Positions 57,100-64,000 of a stretch of DNA of 64,000 bases are shown here, piece by piece. Below the pieces are notes generated by a model. It was not told the DNA's origin. It saw only the letters and a list, made by a program, of their open reading frames with translations, and did no database searches. The stretch spans positions 1,674,001 through 1,738,000 of the forward strand of contig NW_027043819.1 in NCBI RefSeq assembly GCF_037102585.1, in the 5' to 3' direction. A program made the translations under genes and the position numbers. Positions within the stretch are counted from its first letter, which is position 1, and the number at the start of each line of letters is the position of its first letter. Source of the DNA: Saccharomycopsis crataegensis. Lineage: Eukaryota > Ascomycota > Saccharomycetes > Ascoideales > Saccharomycopsidaceae.

Positions 57100-59703
57100 A
57101 TGGGCATCACAATAAATGATTCTTCTTTCAACTGCTTGGATTGTCGGAAGCGCTTCCCATCGGACAAGGTTATGTCCCATTTGGAAACCACAACTCACAA
57201 ACATTTCACCCTTTTTGACGACCATGAAGTTCTCAAATGTGATTTCTGCTTTAAGGTGAACGCTCGCCGTCTAGCCTGTGTCAAAGTCAACGAATGCTTG
57301 TTCGTCTCCTGTGATTCCTGCATTGCTGAATTGGATTCGCCGGAGGCTCAGGAACCATCAGTTTTCCAAATGTTCAAAACTTATCAAGAAATCAGAAGAG
57401 ATATGTATGGAAAAATGACTGATTTGCTTTCTTTCTCTACCAAGAAATTCCTCAAAATTGAAAAGCGGTTTTCTAAAAGAGGTTTGAAAGTTTGGAAGGA
57501 TGATTTGGGTAATTTCACCATTATCAAAGGTCAACCAAAAGGTCAATATTACAAACAACAAATCAGTGCCACCGTTTCCAAAAAAATGATAGGCGATGCA
57601 AATATCAAGGAATTAACTCAAGATGACAACAATCTCCCAACATCTGAAAAAATTGCCGAGGTGATTGATGATCAATTAGCACTCGAAACTGCTCCTGTTG
57701 AGCTGGAAATGAAGACTTGTTCTTTCAAAGATGTCGAGAAGATTATTCATAAAATGTCTAAAAAACCACCGAAACTTCATTATTCTACTCTTGGACACTA
57801 CTTGCGCGAAATGAGCTTTTGTGTATATCTTGAGGAACTTTTTGAAACCTTTCCTTCTGATCCTCTTATTTATAACAAATCCAATGCTAATAAATATTAT
57901 GTTGAGTTGGATTACCAACAAGAAATGGTGGAAAGACTCAGTGACAAAATGAGGAGCCTCAAAGATATTCCTTTTTCTCCACATCAATTATTTATTTTGG
58001 CTAACGAGCAAAATGTCTGGTATGGTTACGTGGAATCACGCTGGTTGGACAATGCTGACAGTCCAAGCAGAATCAACGTGATTGTGAATTTGTATAATTG
58101 GAACAGCAAAGGCTTGCCAAGAAGATCAAATGATATTAAAATATTCCCGTGCTCGTACAATGCTAGCAGGATCTTAAATTCCATGGATAAATTATATCAG
58201 CTGCAGATGAAGACTTTGTTGATTGGGAAATCGGCACACTCACTTACTGATTCTGTGAACTACGATATTGACAATTTGGAATTTTTCAATAGTGCATTCA
58301 ACCAGTATCAAAGACTGGCAGTGAAATATGCATTGAAGATGTCTGTATCATTGATCAGAGCCCCATTTGGTACTGGAAAGACCGTGCTTATTGTCGAGTT
58401 GGTTCGTCAATTATTGCGTATGGGAGTCTATCCCATCAGAGTGGTTGCCGCTTCTAACTTGGCTGTTGATAATATCGCCCAATTAATGATTCCACAATAT
58501 AAAGATGATATTTTACGGATTGTTTCCCAAGGAGTGGAAAGTAAATACAGAAATAGCCACCAATTGAGTGGTGTTTGCGTGCACAATAAAGTGGGGAAAC
58601 TTTTAGGCGATAAGTGTCTTGAAATCAAAAAAAAATTGGAAACCAAGAAGCCGGTGAAACCTAACGAGTTCAAACTTTACAGACGGGAATGTTACGAGCT
58701 CAGTTCGAAATTGGCATCAAAAGCCAAAGTTATTTTTTCAACCACGAGTTGTGCAGATAGATATTCGGATAATTACGGATACAAGGTTCCAGTGGTAATC
58801 ATGGACGAAAGCACCGAATCTTCTGAACCAAGCTGCTTGATTCCATTATCATTGCCAGGAGTGAAAAAAGCGATTTTTGTCGGAGATGACAAACAGCTTA
58901 GCTTTTTCAGCAAATCGAAATATTTGACTCTTTCCTTGTTTGAAAGATTAATCGAAAATAATAAAGTTGGAGAGCCAGAAATGTTGCATACCCAATTTAG
59001 AATGCATCCTATCCTTAGTGCGTTTCCTAATGTTCATTTTTATAATGGGTTGTTGGCTAATGGGGTTAGTGCTGAAGAAAGAACTATCACAAGTATCCAC
59101 AATCCGGTGGTTTGGTGGAACACTGCTTCGCTCGAAAAGCATTCTGAAAAAGCAATCACCGCCCTGGAAAGTGTTGTATCTGTAGATGGCCATGAAACCT
59201 ATGACAATGAAACTGAGGCTGATCTTGTGGTGAAAGTGATCAAAAAATTAGTGTATGAAAAGAAGGTGAAGAGAAAAGATATTGGGATCATTACCCCATA
59301 CAGGGGCCAGAAAGTGAGGATTGCCAATGCTCTCTTGAAAGATATGAAAGTCCAGAATAATAAGATTGTGGATATCAGTGATGATAATGAAGAATTATTC
59401 AACGACAAAATAAGCTCAACCATTATGAAGCTTGATGGGGTGGAAATCAGTTCGATTGATGGGTTTCAGGGGAAAGAGAAGAAATTCATTGTATTGTCAT
59501 TAGTTAGATCCAATGATAAGGGTAGTATTGGGTTTTTAAATGATAAAAGAAGAACCAATGTCGCTTTGACTAGGGCCAAGTTTGGATTGATTTTGGTTGG
59601 TGATTTGACCTGTATGAGAAAGAAGGATGGGACGTGGAAGGCATATGGAGAGTGGTTGAAAGCAAATGGTAGAATTATCGAAGGAGATGAGTTTACTTAT
59701 TAA
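57100..59703 (+). CDS. ECM32: Upf1-like SF1 helicase, Ecm32/Mtt1-like
   Basis: 867 residues. The N-terminus has a C2H2-like finger (FNCLDCRKRFPSDKVMSHLE, then TTTHKH) and a second Cys pair set (CDFCFKVNARRLAC, CDSC), reminiscent of the zinc-binding front of Upf1-group proteins. The helicase core starts near 405: Q motif SAFNQYQRLAVKYAL, motif I APFGTGKT (about 424), motif Ia VVAASNLAVDNIA, motif II VIMDESTES (DE at 568-569), motif III FVGDDKQL, motif IV LHTQFRMHP, then GIITPYRGQK, SIDGFQGKEKKFIVLSLVRS and RRTNVALTRAKFGL (motifs V-VI). This is the NAM7/UPF1-SEN1-ECM32 branch; size and finger layout favour Ecm32, implicated in translation termination. Motif II has DEST where Upf1 has DEST/DEAT. 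Few CTG codons. Confidence 0.8.
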   Translation: MGITINDSSFNCLDCRKRFPSDKVMSHLETTTHKHFTLFDDHEVLKCDFCFKVNARRLACVKVNECLFVSCDSCIAELDSPEAQEPSVFQMFKTYQEIRRDMYGKMTDLLSFSTKKFLKIEKRFSKRGLKVWKDDLGNFTIIKGQPKGQYYKQQISATVSKKMIGDANIKELTQDDNNLPTSEKIAEVIDDQLALETAPVELEMKTCSFKDVEKIIHKMSKKPPKLHYSTLGHYLREMSFCVYLEELFETFPSDPLIYNKSNANKYYVELDYQQEMVERLSDKMRSLKDIPFSPHQLFILANEQNVWYGYVESRWLDNADSPSRINVIVNLYNWNSKGLPRRSNDIKIFPCSYNASRILNSMDKLYQLQMKTLLIGKSAHSLTDSVNYDIDNLEFFNSAFNQYQRLAVKYALKMSVSLIRAPFGTGKTVLIVELVRQLLRMGVYPIRVVAASNLAVDNIAQLMIPQYKDDILRIVSQGVESKYRNSHQLSGVCVHNKVGKLLGDKCLEIKKKLETKKPVKPNEFKLYRRECYELSSKLASKAKVIFSTTSCADRYSDNYGYKVPVVIMDESTESSEPSCLIPLSLPGVKKAIFVGDDKQLSFFSKSKYLTLSLFERLIENNKVGEPEMLHTQFRMHPILSAFPNVHFYNGLLANGVSAEERTITSIHNPVVWWNTASLEKHSEKAITALESVVSVDGHETYDNETEADLVVKVIKKLVYEKKVKRKDIGIITPYRGQKVRIANALLKDMKVQNNKIVDISDDNEELFNDKISSTIMKLDGVEISSIDGFQGKEKKFIVLSLVRSNDKGSIGFLNDKRRTNVALTRAKFGLILVGDLTCMRKKDGTWKAYGEWLKANGRIIEGDEFTY

Positions 59704-60346
59704 CTGTTGAAGAATTTCCTAAATTTTCTTCAGAGCTGAAGTTGATTTCTTTTTCTTTCTAATTTTTTGTTTGAGTTATATTTATTAGCAGTATGATAAT
59801 AAACTAAAATTAGTTTGGTTGATGATCCAACGAAATAATCTTTATTAATTGAAACGACCAGTAAAAAAAAAACAACAACAACGACAACAACCAAGAAGAC
59901 TATAGCAGGATGACAAATTGGTGACCATAAAACGTGTGCTGTTGTTATTGCACATACGCATAGATATATCTCTCTCTCTCTGATTACTCATGCGTCATTT
60001 TTTTTCCCCGATCCGTCCAACTAAATTTCCTAATCGCCTGTAATACCTTCATGCGAATAATCAATCCAAAGATAAAATTTTTCAACAATGGAAAGTCATC
60101 TTGATCCTCCTCAATAGTGTTAATTTAATTTTTTTTTTACTCATCAATACGAGTTGATGATTAGTAATTGCTCCACAATTCACAGAAACCCCTCAGGCGA
60201 TACAGAGAACTTCATGTGAGCTTGGCGTTTTAAACTAACAATTTTTCATTGGCATTGCATTAATGAATACATATAAGTTTGCCATTCCATATGTATCTGG
60301 TTAATATCTTATCGCTTTATACTTTTCTTTTTTCTGATCACCCAAA
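59704..60346. other. Intergenic region before the arrestin-like gene
   Basis: 643 bases. It has an (ACAACA)n-like run at 59868-59890, a (TC)n tract at 59970-59981 and a T tract at 60128-60138. No gene or RNA recognised. Confidence 0.55.
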
Positions 60347-61681
60347 ATGACAATAATCATTGAGCTCGAAGATGAGGTGACCACATTGTTCACTAATGGT
60401 GATAAAGTCACTGGACAAATCGTCCTTACCACCACTAACCCTCATCAATCGATGACGATTAAACTCGCGGGAATTTGTCAATCCGGAATCGGTCTGGTGG
60501 TGGAGTCTCACGAGATCTTCACCAAGACAAGGGTACTAGAACCGGATAATACACTAAATGAGAATAATATCCAAGTATATCCTTTCTCTCTATCGTTTCC
60601 TGAAACCCAATACCATAACAATAATTGCCAGGATACAGTTCCAATCCCTTTGGGATTTGGTTATACTGGTCCATCGTTCCCCAATACCACATCACCGTTT
60701 TCGACATTACCCCCCACGTTCCATTATTCTGATCCAAAAAGTTTGGTGAAAATCAGTTATAGCATTACTGCAAAGGTGGTATTTGATGACGGAACCAGTT
60801 CCAGTACCTCGATCGGCCTCCATTTCGGACCTCCTAATAGGATCTTGACGTATTGTTTATCACATCTTTGCAAACGCTTGGATTATGGCAAAATTCTTCT
60901 CGATGATATTTCCATTGGCCAAACCTTGGTGACGATTCCCCGGAAAGCTTCGAAGAATCTTTTAGATAGAATCACCCCGAATCAAAAGTTTTGTATCCCG
61001 TTGGCGTTAGTTTGTGAATTTACTTCGTTGGCCAGAAGACATACCAACGCCGGGATTTCCAATCGATTTTTGAAATGTGGTAGTTCATTATCAAAACAAC
61101 TCTCCTTTAAGCTTGTCTCTTTCCTTTCTCCAGAATCCCTTGCATCGTACCTTAACCTTCCATCATCCTCAATAAAGATCACGATTTCTGGCCTTCGAGT
61201 GACTTTACACCAATTGGTGGTGTTCGGGTCCACTAATTCCGTGGGGAAAGGTCATAATGAGCTCATGGTATTTGATATTCCGGTTTCTCATGATCTAGAT
61301 TTCAACAAACATTTTGAACCGGTGCATTCTTCTGAGATCCCAGTGTCACCATATTACGATCTGGAGTGCTGTGCCAACTATCTGGGAGACATTTGGTATC
61401 AATTTACGGTCCCCAAAGATTGGTATAATGTTAAAATTCCCGAGATCCCTCAACTGTTCTTATGGAACAATGCTCAACTAGATTACGTTCTCCGAGCACA
61501 AATGACTCTTCACACCACAAAGAAAAACCGTACTAAATTGCGATGTTTGGCACCGTTGGTGGTGTTACGCTCGGAAGAAACCACTGATGACACGGTCCCT
61601 GCATATTCTGCCATTGCAGGAGTCGGGGAGAAAGTGTTGAAGGATTTTCGGTATAGTGTTTCTTCGACACTTCTTGTGTGA
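60347..61681 (+). CDS. Arrestin-like protein (Art10-type, tentative)
   Basis: 444 residues. The N-terminal arrestin fold is suggested by IELEDEVTTLFTNGDKVTGQIVLTT (paired beta-strands with the G-x-V-x-G-x-I/V motif of alpha-arrestins), SMTIKLAGIC, YPFSLSFPE and LPPTFHYSDPKSLVKISYSI, which parallels the P-F-x-F, LPPSF and xxIxYxI motifs of the family. A second beta-rich domain follows (ITISGLRVTLHQLVVFG). No PPxY motif is evident, though VPAYS near the C-terminus is a weak relative. Alpha-arrestins recruit the Rsp5 ubiquitin ligase to plasma-membrane transporters. Given the many permeases nearby, a role in transporter turnover is attractive but inferred. Confidence 0.65.
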   Translation: MTIIIELEDEVTTLFTNGDKVTGQIVLTTTNPHQSMTIKLAGICQSGIGLVVESHEIFTKTRVLEPDNTLNENNIQVYPFSLSFPETQYHNNNCQDTVPIPLGFGYTGPSFPNTTSPFSTLPPTFHYSDPKSLVKISYSITAKVVFDDGTSSSTSIGLHFGPPNRILTYCLSHLCKRLDYGKILLDDISIGQTLVTIPRKASKNLLDRITPNQKFCIPLALVCEFTSLARRHTNAGISNRFLKCGSSLSKQLSFKLVSFLSPESLASYLNLPSSSIKITISGLRVTLHQLVVFGSTNSVGKGHNELMVFDIPVSHDLDFNKHFEPVHSSEIPVSPYYDLECCANYLGDIWYQFTVPKDWYNVKIPEIPQLFLWNNAQLDYVLRAQMTLHTTKKNRTKLRCLAPLVVLRSEETTDDTVPAYSAIAGVGEKVLKDFRYSVSSTLLV

Positions 61682-61994
61682 TCAATATATATTTATTTGA
61701 TTAATATACGATTATTCGAGTAATGTTTTGAAGTGCAAGTAAATTTTGATCATTCTTCAACACTTGTTAAGGAAGAAAATTGCACTGGACACACAACCAA
61801 TTGATCCACCAATGGCCAGTGAGAGCTGAAGATCTCTCACTCTCAACTGAAGTAGTTTGCTAATATTATTCTTTAGATGTTCTATTTTTTAGATTACAGG
61901 AACTCATTATTTTCCACAAATTTAGATAAAATAGTCAATTCAAAACTGTCCAAAAAGATATAATATATTATAGATAGAAAACAATACTAATCAA

Positions 61995-62029
<35 letters not shown>

Positions 62030-62049
62030 TAATAATAATAATCTATTAA
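61682..62049. other. Convergent 3' region with (AAT)n microsatellite
   Basis: 368 bases between two stops. The right part is a (AAT)n run. The left part contains an imperfect palindromic segment around ATTGATCCACCAATGGCCAG. No gene. Confidence 0.6.
61996..62042. repeat. (AAT)n trinucleotide microsatellite
   Basis: About fifteen AAT units with one AAC interruption, just beyond the stop codon of the racemase-like gene. Probably in its 3' UTR. Confidence 0.85.
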
Positions 62050-62850
62050 TTAATTACCTGGACCTTTTTCTTTGGCACTTCTCTTCTTGGTTTTGTACCC
62101 TTCTTCCTTGTTTGGATCTTCAGGGAAAGTCTTTGGAACCAACCCACTATAGAACCAGTCAATCATGGTGACGACATTGTAAACTGGCAAACCGGTGGCC
62201 TTTTGAATTGCCTTGGCAGTTGGTGGCATCTGGGTACATTCCAACACAAATGCTCCGACAGATGGAGTATCGGCCAATGCTTCTTGGGCCAATTCGACCA
62301 TTTCCGCTTCAAAATCTTCAGCAACATAACCTGAACCTTCAATGATGATGTTCTTCAATGGTTTACCGGCTTTAGCACCATATACCACGAGTCTCTTTTG
62401 GTATTCTTCAGGAATTCCCACCCCATCGAATTGGGCTTTTCCGAGATTGTCTTTATCAAACGTGAGGATGGCCAATTTTTTTTGTGGAGGCAAGAGGGCC
62501 ATGACAGAAGGAATTTGCAATAAACTGGAAGAGGCAATTGGAATATTGATCAATCCAGAAATTCTACTTTGAAGTTGAGCAAGGAACCCACATGAGGTGA
62601 TCACCCCAATGGCTCCTTTTCTTTCAAGCTCATTGCACCCTTCTACAAACTTGGCAATGAATTCGTCATCATATACACCACTGAAAACAACATTGGTAAC
62701 AGTAGCATCCTTAACAAATGCGTGGACTAATGGGAACTCGAAAGAATCTGGGTTCAAAGGATCTCCAGGAGGTCTGTGGATATCTTCAGTGTAATCGAGG
62801 CATAAAGCTCCCAATGGGGGAAGTTCTTGGTTTGGAGGATATTTGGACAT
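62050..62850 (-). CDS. Asp/Glu racemase-superfamily protein
   Basis: 266 residues from the ATG at 62850 (MSKYPPNQ); an in-frame ATG at 62904 would add 18 residues rich in Ile and Tyr and is less likely. The superfamily's paired catalytic Cys residues are visible: GAIGVITSCGFLAQLQ in the first half and GAFVLECTQMPPTAKAI in the second. The chain has alternating beta/alpha patterns and a basic tail (KTKKRSAKEKGPGN). Relatives include aspartate/glutamate and hydantoin racemases and maleate isomerases; yeast Dcg1, linked to allantoin use, is a distant relative. The gene is divergent from a Zn2Cys6 regulator, and the shared promoter has GATAAG sites. The substrate cannot be read from sequence. Confidence 0.8.
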   Translation of the reverse strand: MSKYPPNQELPPLGALCLDYTEDIHRPPGDPLNPDSFEFPLVHAFVKDATVTNVVFSGVYDDEFIAKFVEGCNELERKGAIGVITSCGFLAQLQSRISGLINIPIASSSLLQIPSVMALLPPQKKLAILTFDKDNLGKAQFDGVGIPEEYQKRLVVYGAKAGKPLKNIIIEGSGYVAEDFEAEMVELAQEALADTPSVGAFVLECTQMPPTAKAIQKATGLPVYNVVTMIDWFYSGLVPKTFPEDPNKEEGYKTKKRSAKEKGPGN

Positions 62851-63148
62851 TATTAATGGATACTGTATATAATAGTGATACTGAATGATAATAGCAGACA
62901 ACAATTTCCCTAAACTCCGAAAGATCTCTTGATATTTATACGATTTGATTCCGAATGATTCATCGCTGAAGTTATCGCCAGGAGGCGCGTAGTTACGGTA
63001 TTCGGGTGTATTTCCCGATCAGGCAACCAACTGATAAGAGATAACGGATCTGCCTATTTTATAAAAAAACACGGAAAGTCTCGATAAGCAATTGGCAGAC
63101 CATCAAAAATTTCACCACCACAGACCAAGACCAAGGACAAACGAAAAT
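62851..63148. promoter_or_regulatory. Divergent promoter with GATA sites (racemase-like / Zn2Cys6 regulator)
   Basis: 298 bases between two start codons. It contains GATAAG at 63033-63038 followed by GATAAC at 63040-63045, another GATAAG at 63083-63088, and GTTATC near 62971-62976. Single CGG and CCG triplets (62996, 63006, 63015) could be half-sites for a zinc-cluster factor. The layout suggests that the regulator and the enzyme are controlled together. Confidence 0.5.
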
Positions 63149-64000
63149 ATGTCTTTTGGTCAATTCAACTTCAAAGTGCCCGTCAAAATTCCTGGTATCC
63201 AACCAAAACAACTGCAAATCAGAGATTCCATAAAAAAATCATCACTGCAACCGCAACCGCAACCAACACCACCACCACCTCCCCTGAAAAAAAGATCTAC
63301 AGAAGCAGCAGATACCTCAGATGAACCACAAAAGGTTAAAAGACGGTCTGGTGGGAAACATCAGATGGCAGCATGTTGTGCGTGCAAAAAGAAACGAAAG
63401 AAATGTGATGGGAAGTACCCAATTTGCTCAGGGTGTATCACTCTGAAGGTCGAATGTACGGTTTTCGATGGCACCACTGGACGAGTGATCCCAAGAGACT
63501 ATATCCAGAAATTAGAAGAAACCATTTCCCTGTTAAACAACCAGCTCAAAGATGCCAGTAGCAATGGTGATGGCGGGCCGAACGCGGAAAATTCCGCCAA
63601 ACCATCATCAGTTGATAATGATGAGGATCTCCTAAAACCCTCAATAAATAATACATCCAATCAGACAAAGCAATCTATGATCAAAAAATCCCCAAGATTT
63701 GAAGACGAAGATTTGGAAATGGAAATTGGATACATCACCCTAGGTGCCGCTGCCGAATCACGATACATTGGCGATAGCAGCGCGTATTCCATCGCCAAAG
63801 CCATCACGAGTTCCATCGATTATTACAAGAAAGAAAAGCACGCTTCTCGGACCAAATTCACCAATAATACCAATTCCCCACCGATGGTCACTGAGATCTT
63901 TGATCCTCCAGTCACTAAACCCAGCTTAGTAGTGGCACAAAGCTATTTGAAAAATTATAGTATCCACGTTCAGTGTCAATACCCGTTTCTTGATTGGGAT
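63149..64000 (+). CDS. Zn(II)2Cys6 fungal transcription factor, N-terminal part (runs off right edge)
   Basis: The ATG at 63149 opens a frame still open at base 64000 (284 codons). After a Pro/Gln-rich N-terminus, a zinc cluster spans residues 76-103 with CX2CX6CX6CX2CX6C spacing (C76-C79, KKKRKK, DGKYPI, CSGC, ITLKVEC). A linker (TGRVIPRDYIQKLEE) and a short coiled-coil dimerisation segment (LEETISLLNNQLKDA) follow. Near residue 240 the sequence GAAAESRYIGDSSAYSIAKA marks the approach to the fungal-specific middle homology region, and YPFLDWD at the edge fits its start. Because the gene diverges from the racemase-like enzyme, it may regulate that gene, but this is inference. No symbol can be given without the remainder. 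Confidence 0.88.
   Translation, partial: MSFGQFNFKVPVKIPGIQPKQLQIRDSIKKSSLQPQPQPTPPPPPLKKRSTEAADTSDEPQKVKRRSGGKHQMAACCACKKKRKKCDGKYPICSGCITLKVECTVFDGTTGRVIPRDYIQKLEETISLLNNQLKDASSNGDGGPNAENSAKPSSVDNDEDLLKPSINNTSNQTKQSMIKKSPRFEDEDLEMEIGYITLGAAAESRYIGDSSAYSIAKAITSSIDYYKKEKHASRTKFTNNTNSPPMVTEIFDPPVTKPSLVVAQSYLKNYSIHVQCQYPFLDWD

Noticed and set aside
57100-59703. Helicase as part of a transposon or defence system
   Set aside because: All motifs and the finger region fit the cellular Upf1/Ecm32 group, and the codon use is like that of neighbouring genes.

Overview
This is nuclear DNA of a budding yeast (Saccharomycotina). Genes are compact, intron-poor and strongly codon-biased (TTG, GGT, GCT). 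Both introns I can support have yeast signals: a GTAAGT donor, a TACTAAC or CACTAAC branch site, and an AG acceptor within about 20 bases. The gene set is typical of yeast: a CDR/PDR drug pump, a GPI wall protein with CX4C...YCPLT repeats, ERG13, GCD2, a small heat-shock protein, SNC, ATG15, SRP72, RNA15 and an ECM32-type helicase. CTG codons are nearly absent. The two CTG codons in RNA15 fall where homologues, as I recall them, carry small or polar residues, so a CUG-reassigned lineage (CUG-Ser clade or similar) is likely. Every CTG shown as Leu is therefore uncertain. I cannot name the species. Layout. 0-2 kb: the start of an unknown Ser/Thr-rich gene running off the left edge, and an unknown mitochondrial-looking protein. 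3.2-7.8 kb: a full-length CDR-type ABC transporter behind a 1.2-kb promoter. 8.2-9.9 kb: a spliced SNT309/SPF27-like splicing factor gene converging on RNA15. 11-13.3 kb: a GPI wall protein. 14.2-15.7 kb: spliced ERG13. 16-28 kb: two diverged kelch-repeat paralogues on the same strand, separated by GCD2, an Hsp20 gene with strong heat-shock elements and a tail-anchored coiled-coil protein. 29-33 kb: an R-SNARE, ATG15 and a class III aminotransferase. 34-40 kb: a small hypothetical gene, an MCH-type MFS carrier and a secreted aspartyl-protease-like protein. 41.5-43.7 kb: SRP72. 44-64 kb: many genes that fit use of nitrogen or small metabolites: a peroxisomal FAD amine/amino-acid oxidase, a DHA1 exporter, a Dal5-type permease, a ketopantoate-reductase-like enzyme, an ARO8/9-type aminotransferase, an Asp/Glu-racemase-like enzyme and a Zn2Cys6 regulator at the right edge. 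An ECM32-like helicase and an arrestin-like protein lie among them. Several of these promoters contain GATAAG sites. The most unusual object is a complete 2.29-kb Tc1/mariner DNA transposon (48850-51139). It has an uninterrupted DD34E transposase frame, about 185-bp terminal inverted repeats and a TA target duplication. It sits in the promoter region between the divergent DHA1 and Dal5-type transporter genes. Each terminal repeat carries a nonamer close to TTCRTACCA; in the left repeat it occurs eight times at a 22-24 bp period, which looks like a phased array of binding sites. I saw no retroviral, LTR or other virus-like element, no CRISPR array, no tRNA or rRNA gene, and no centromere or telomere.
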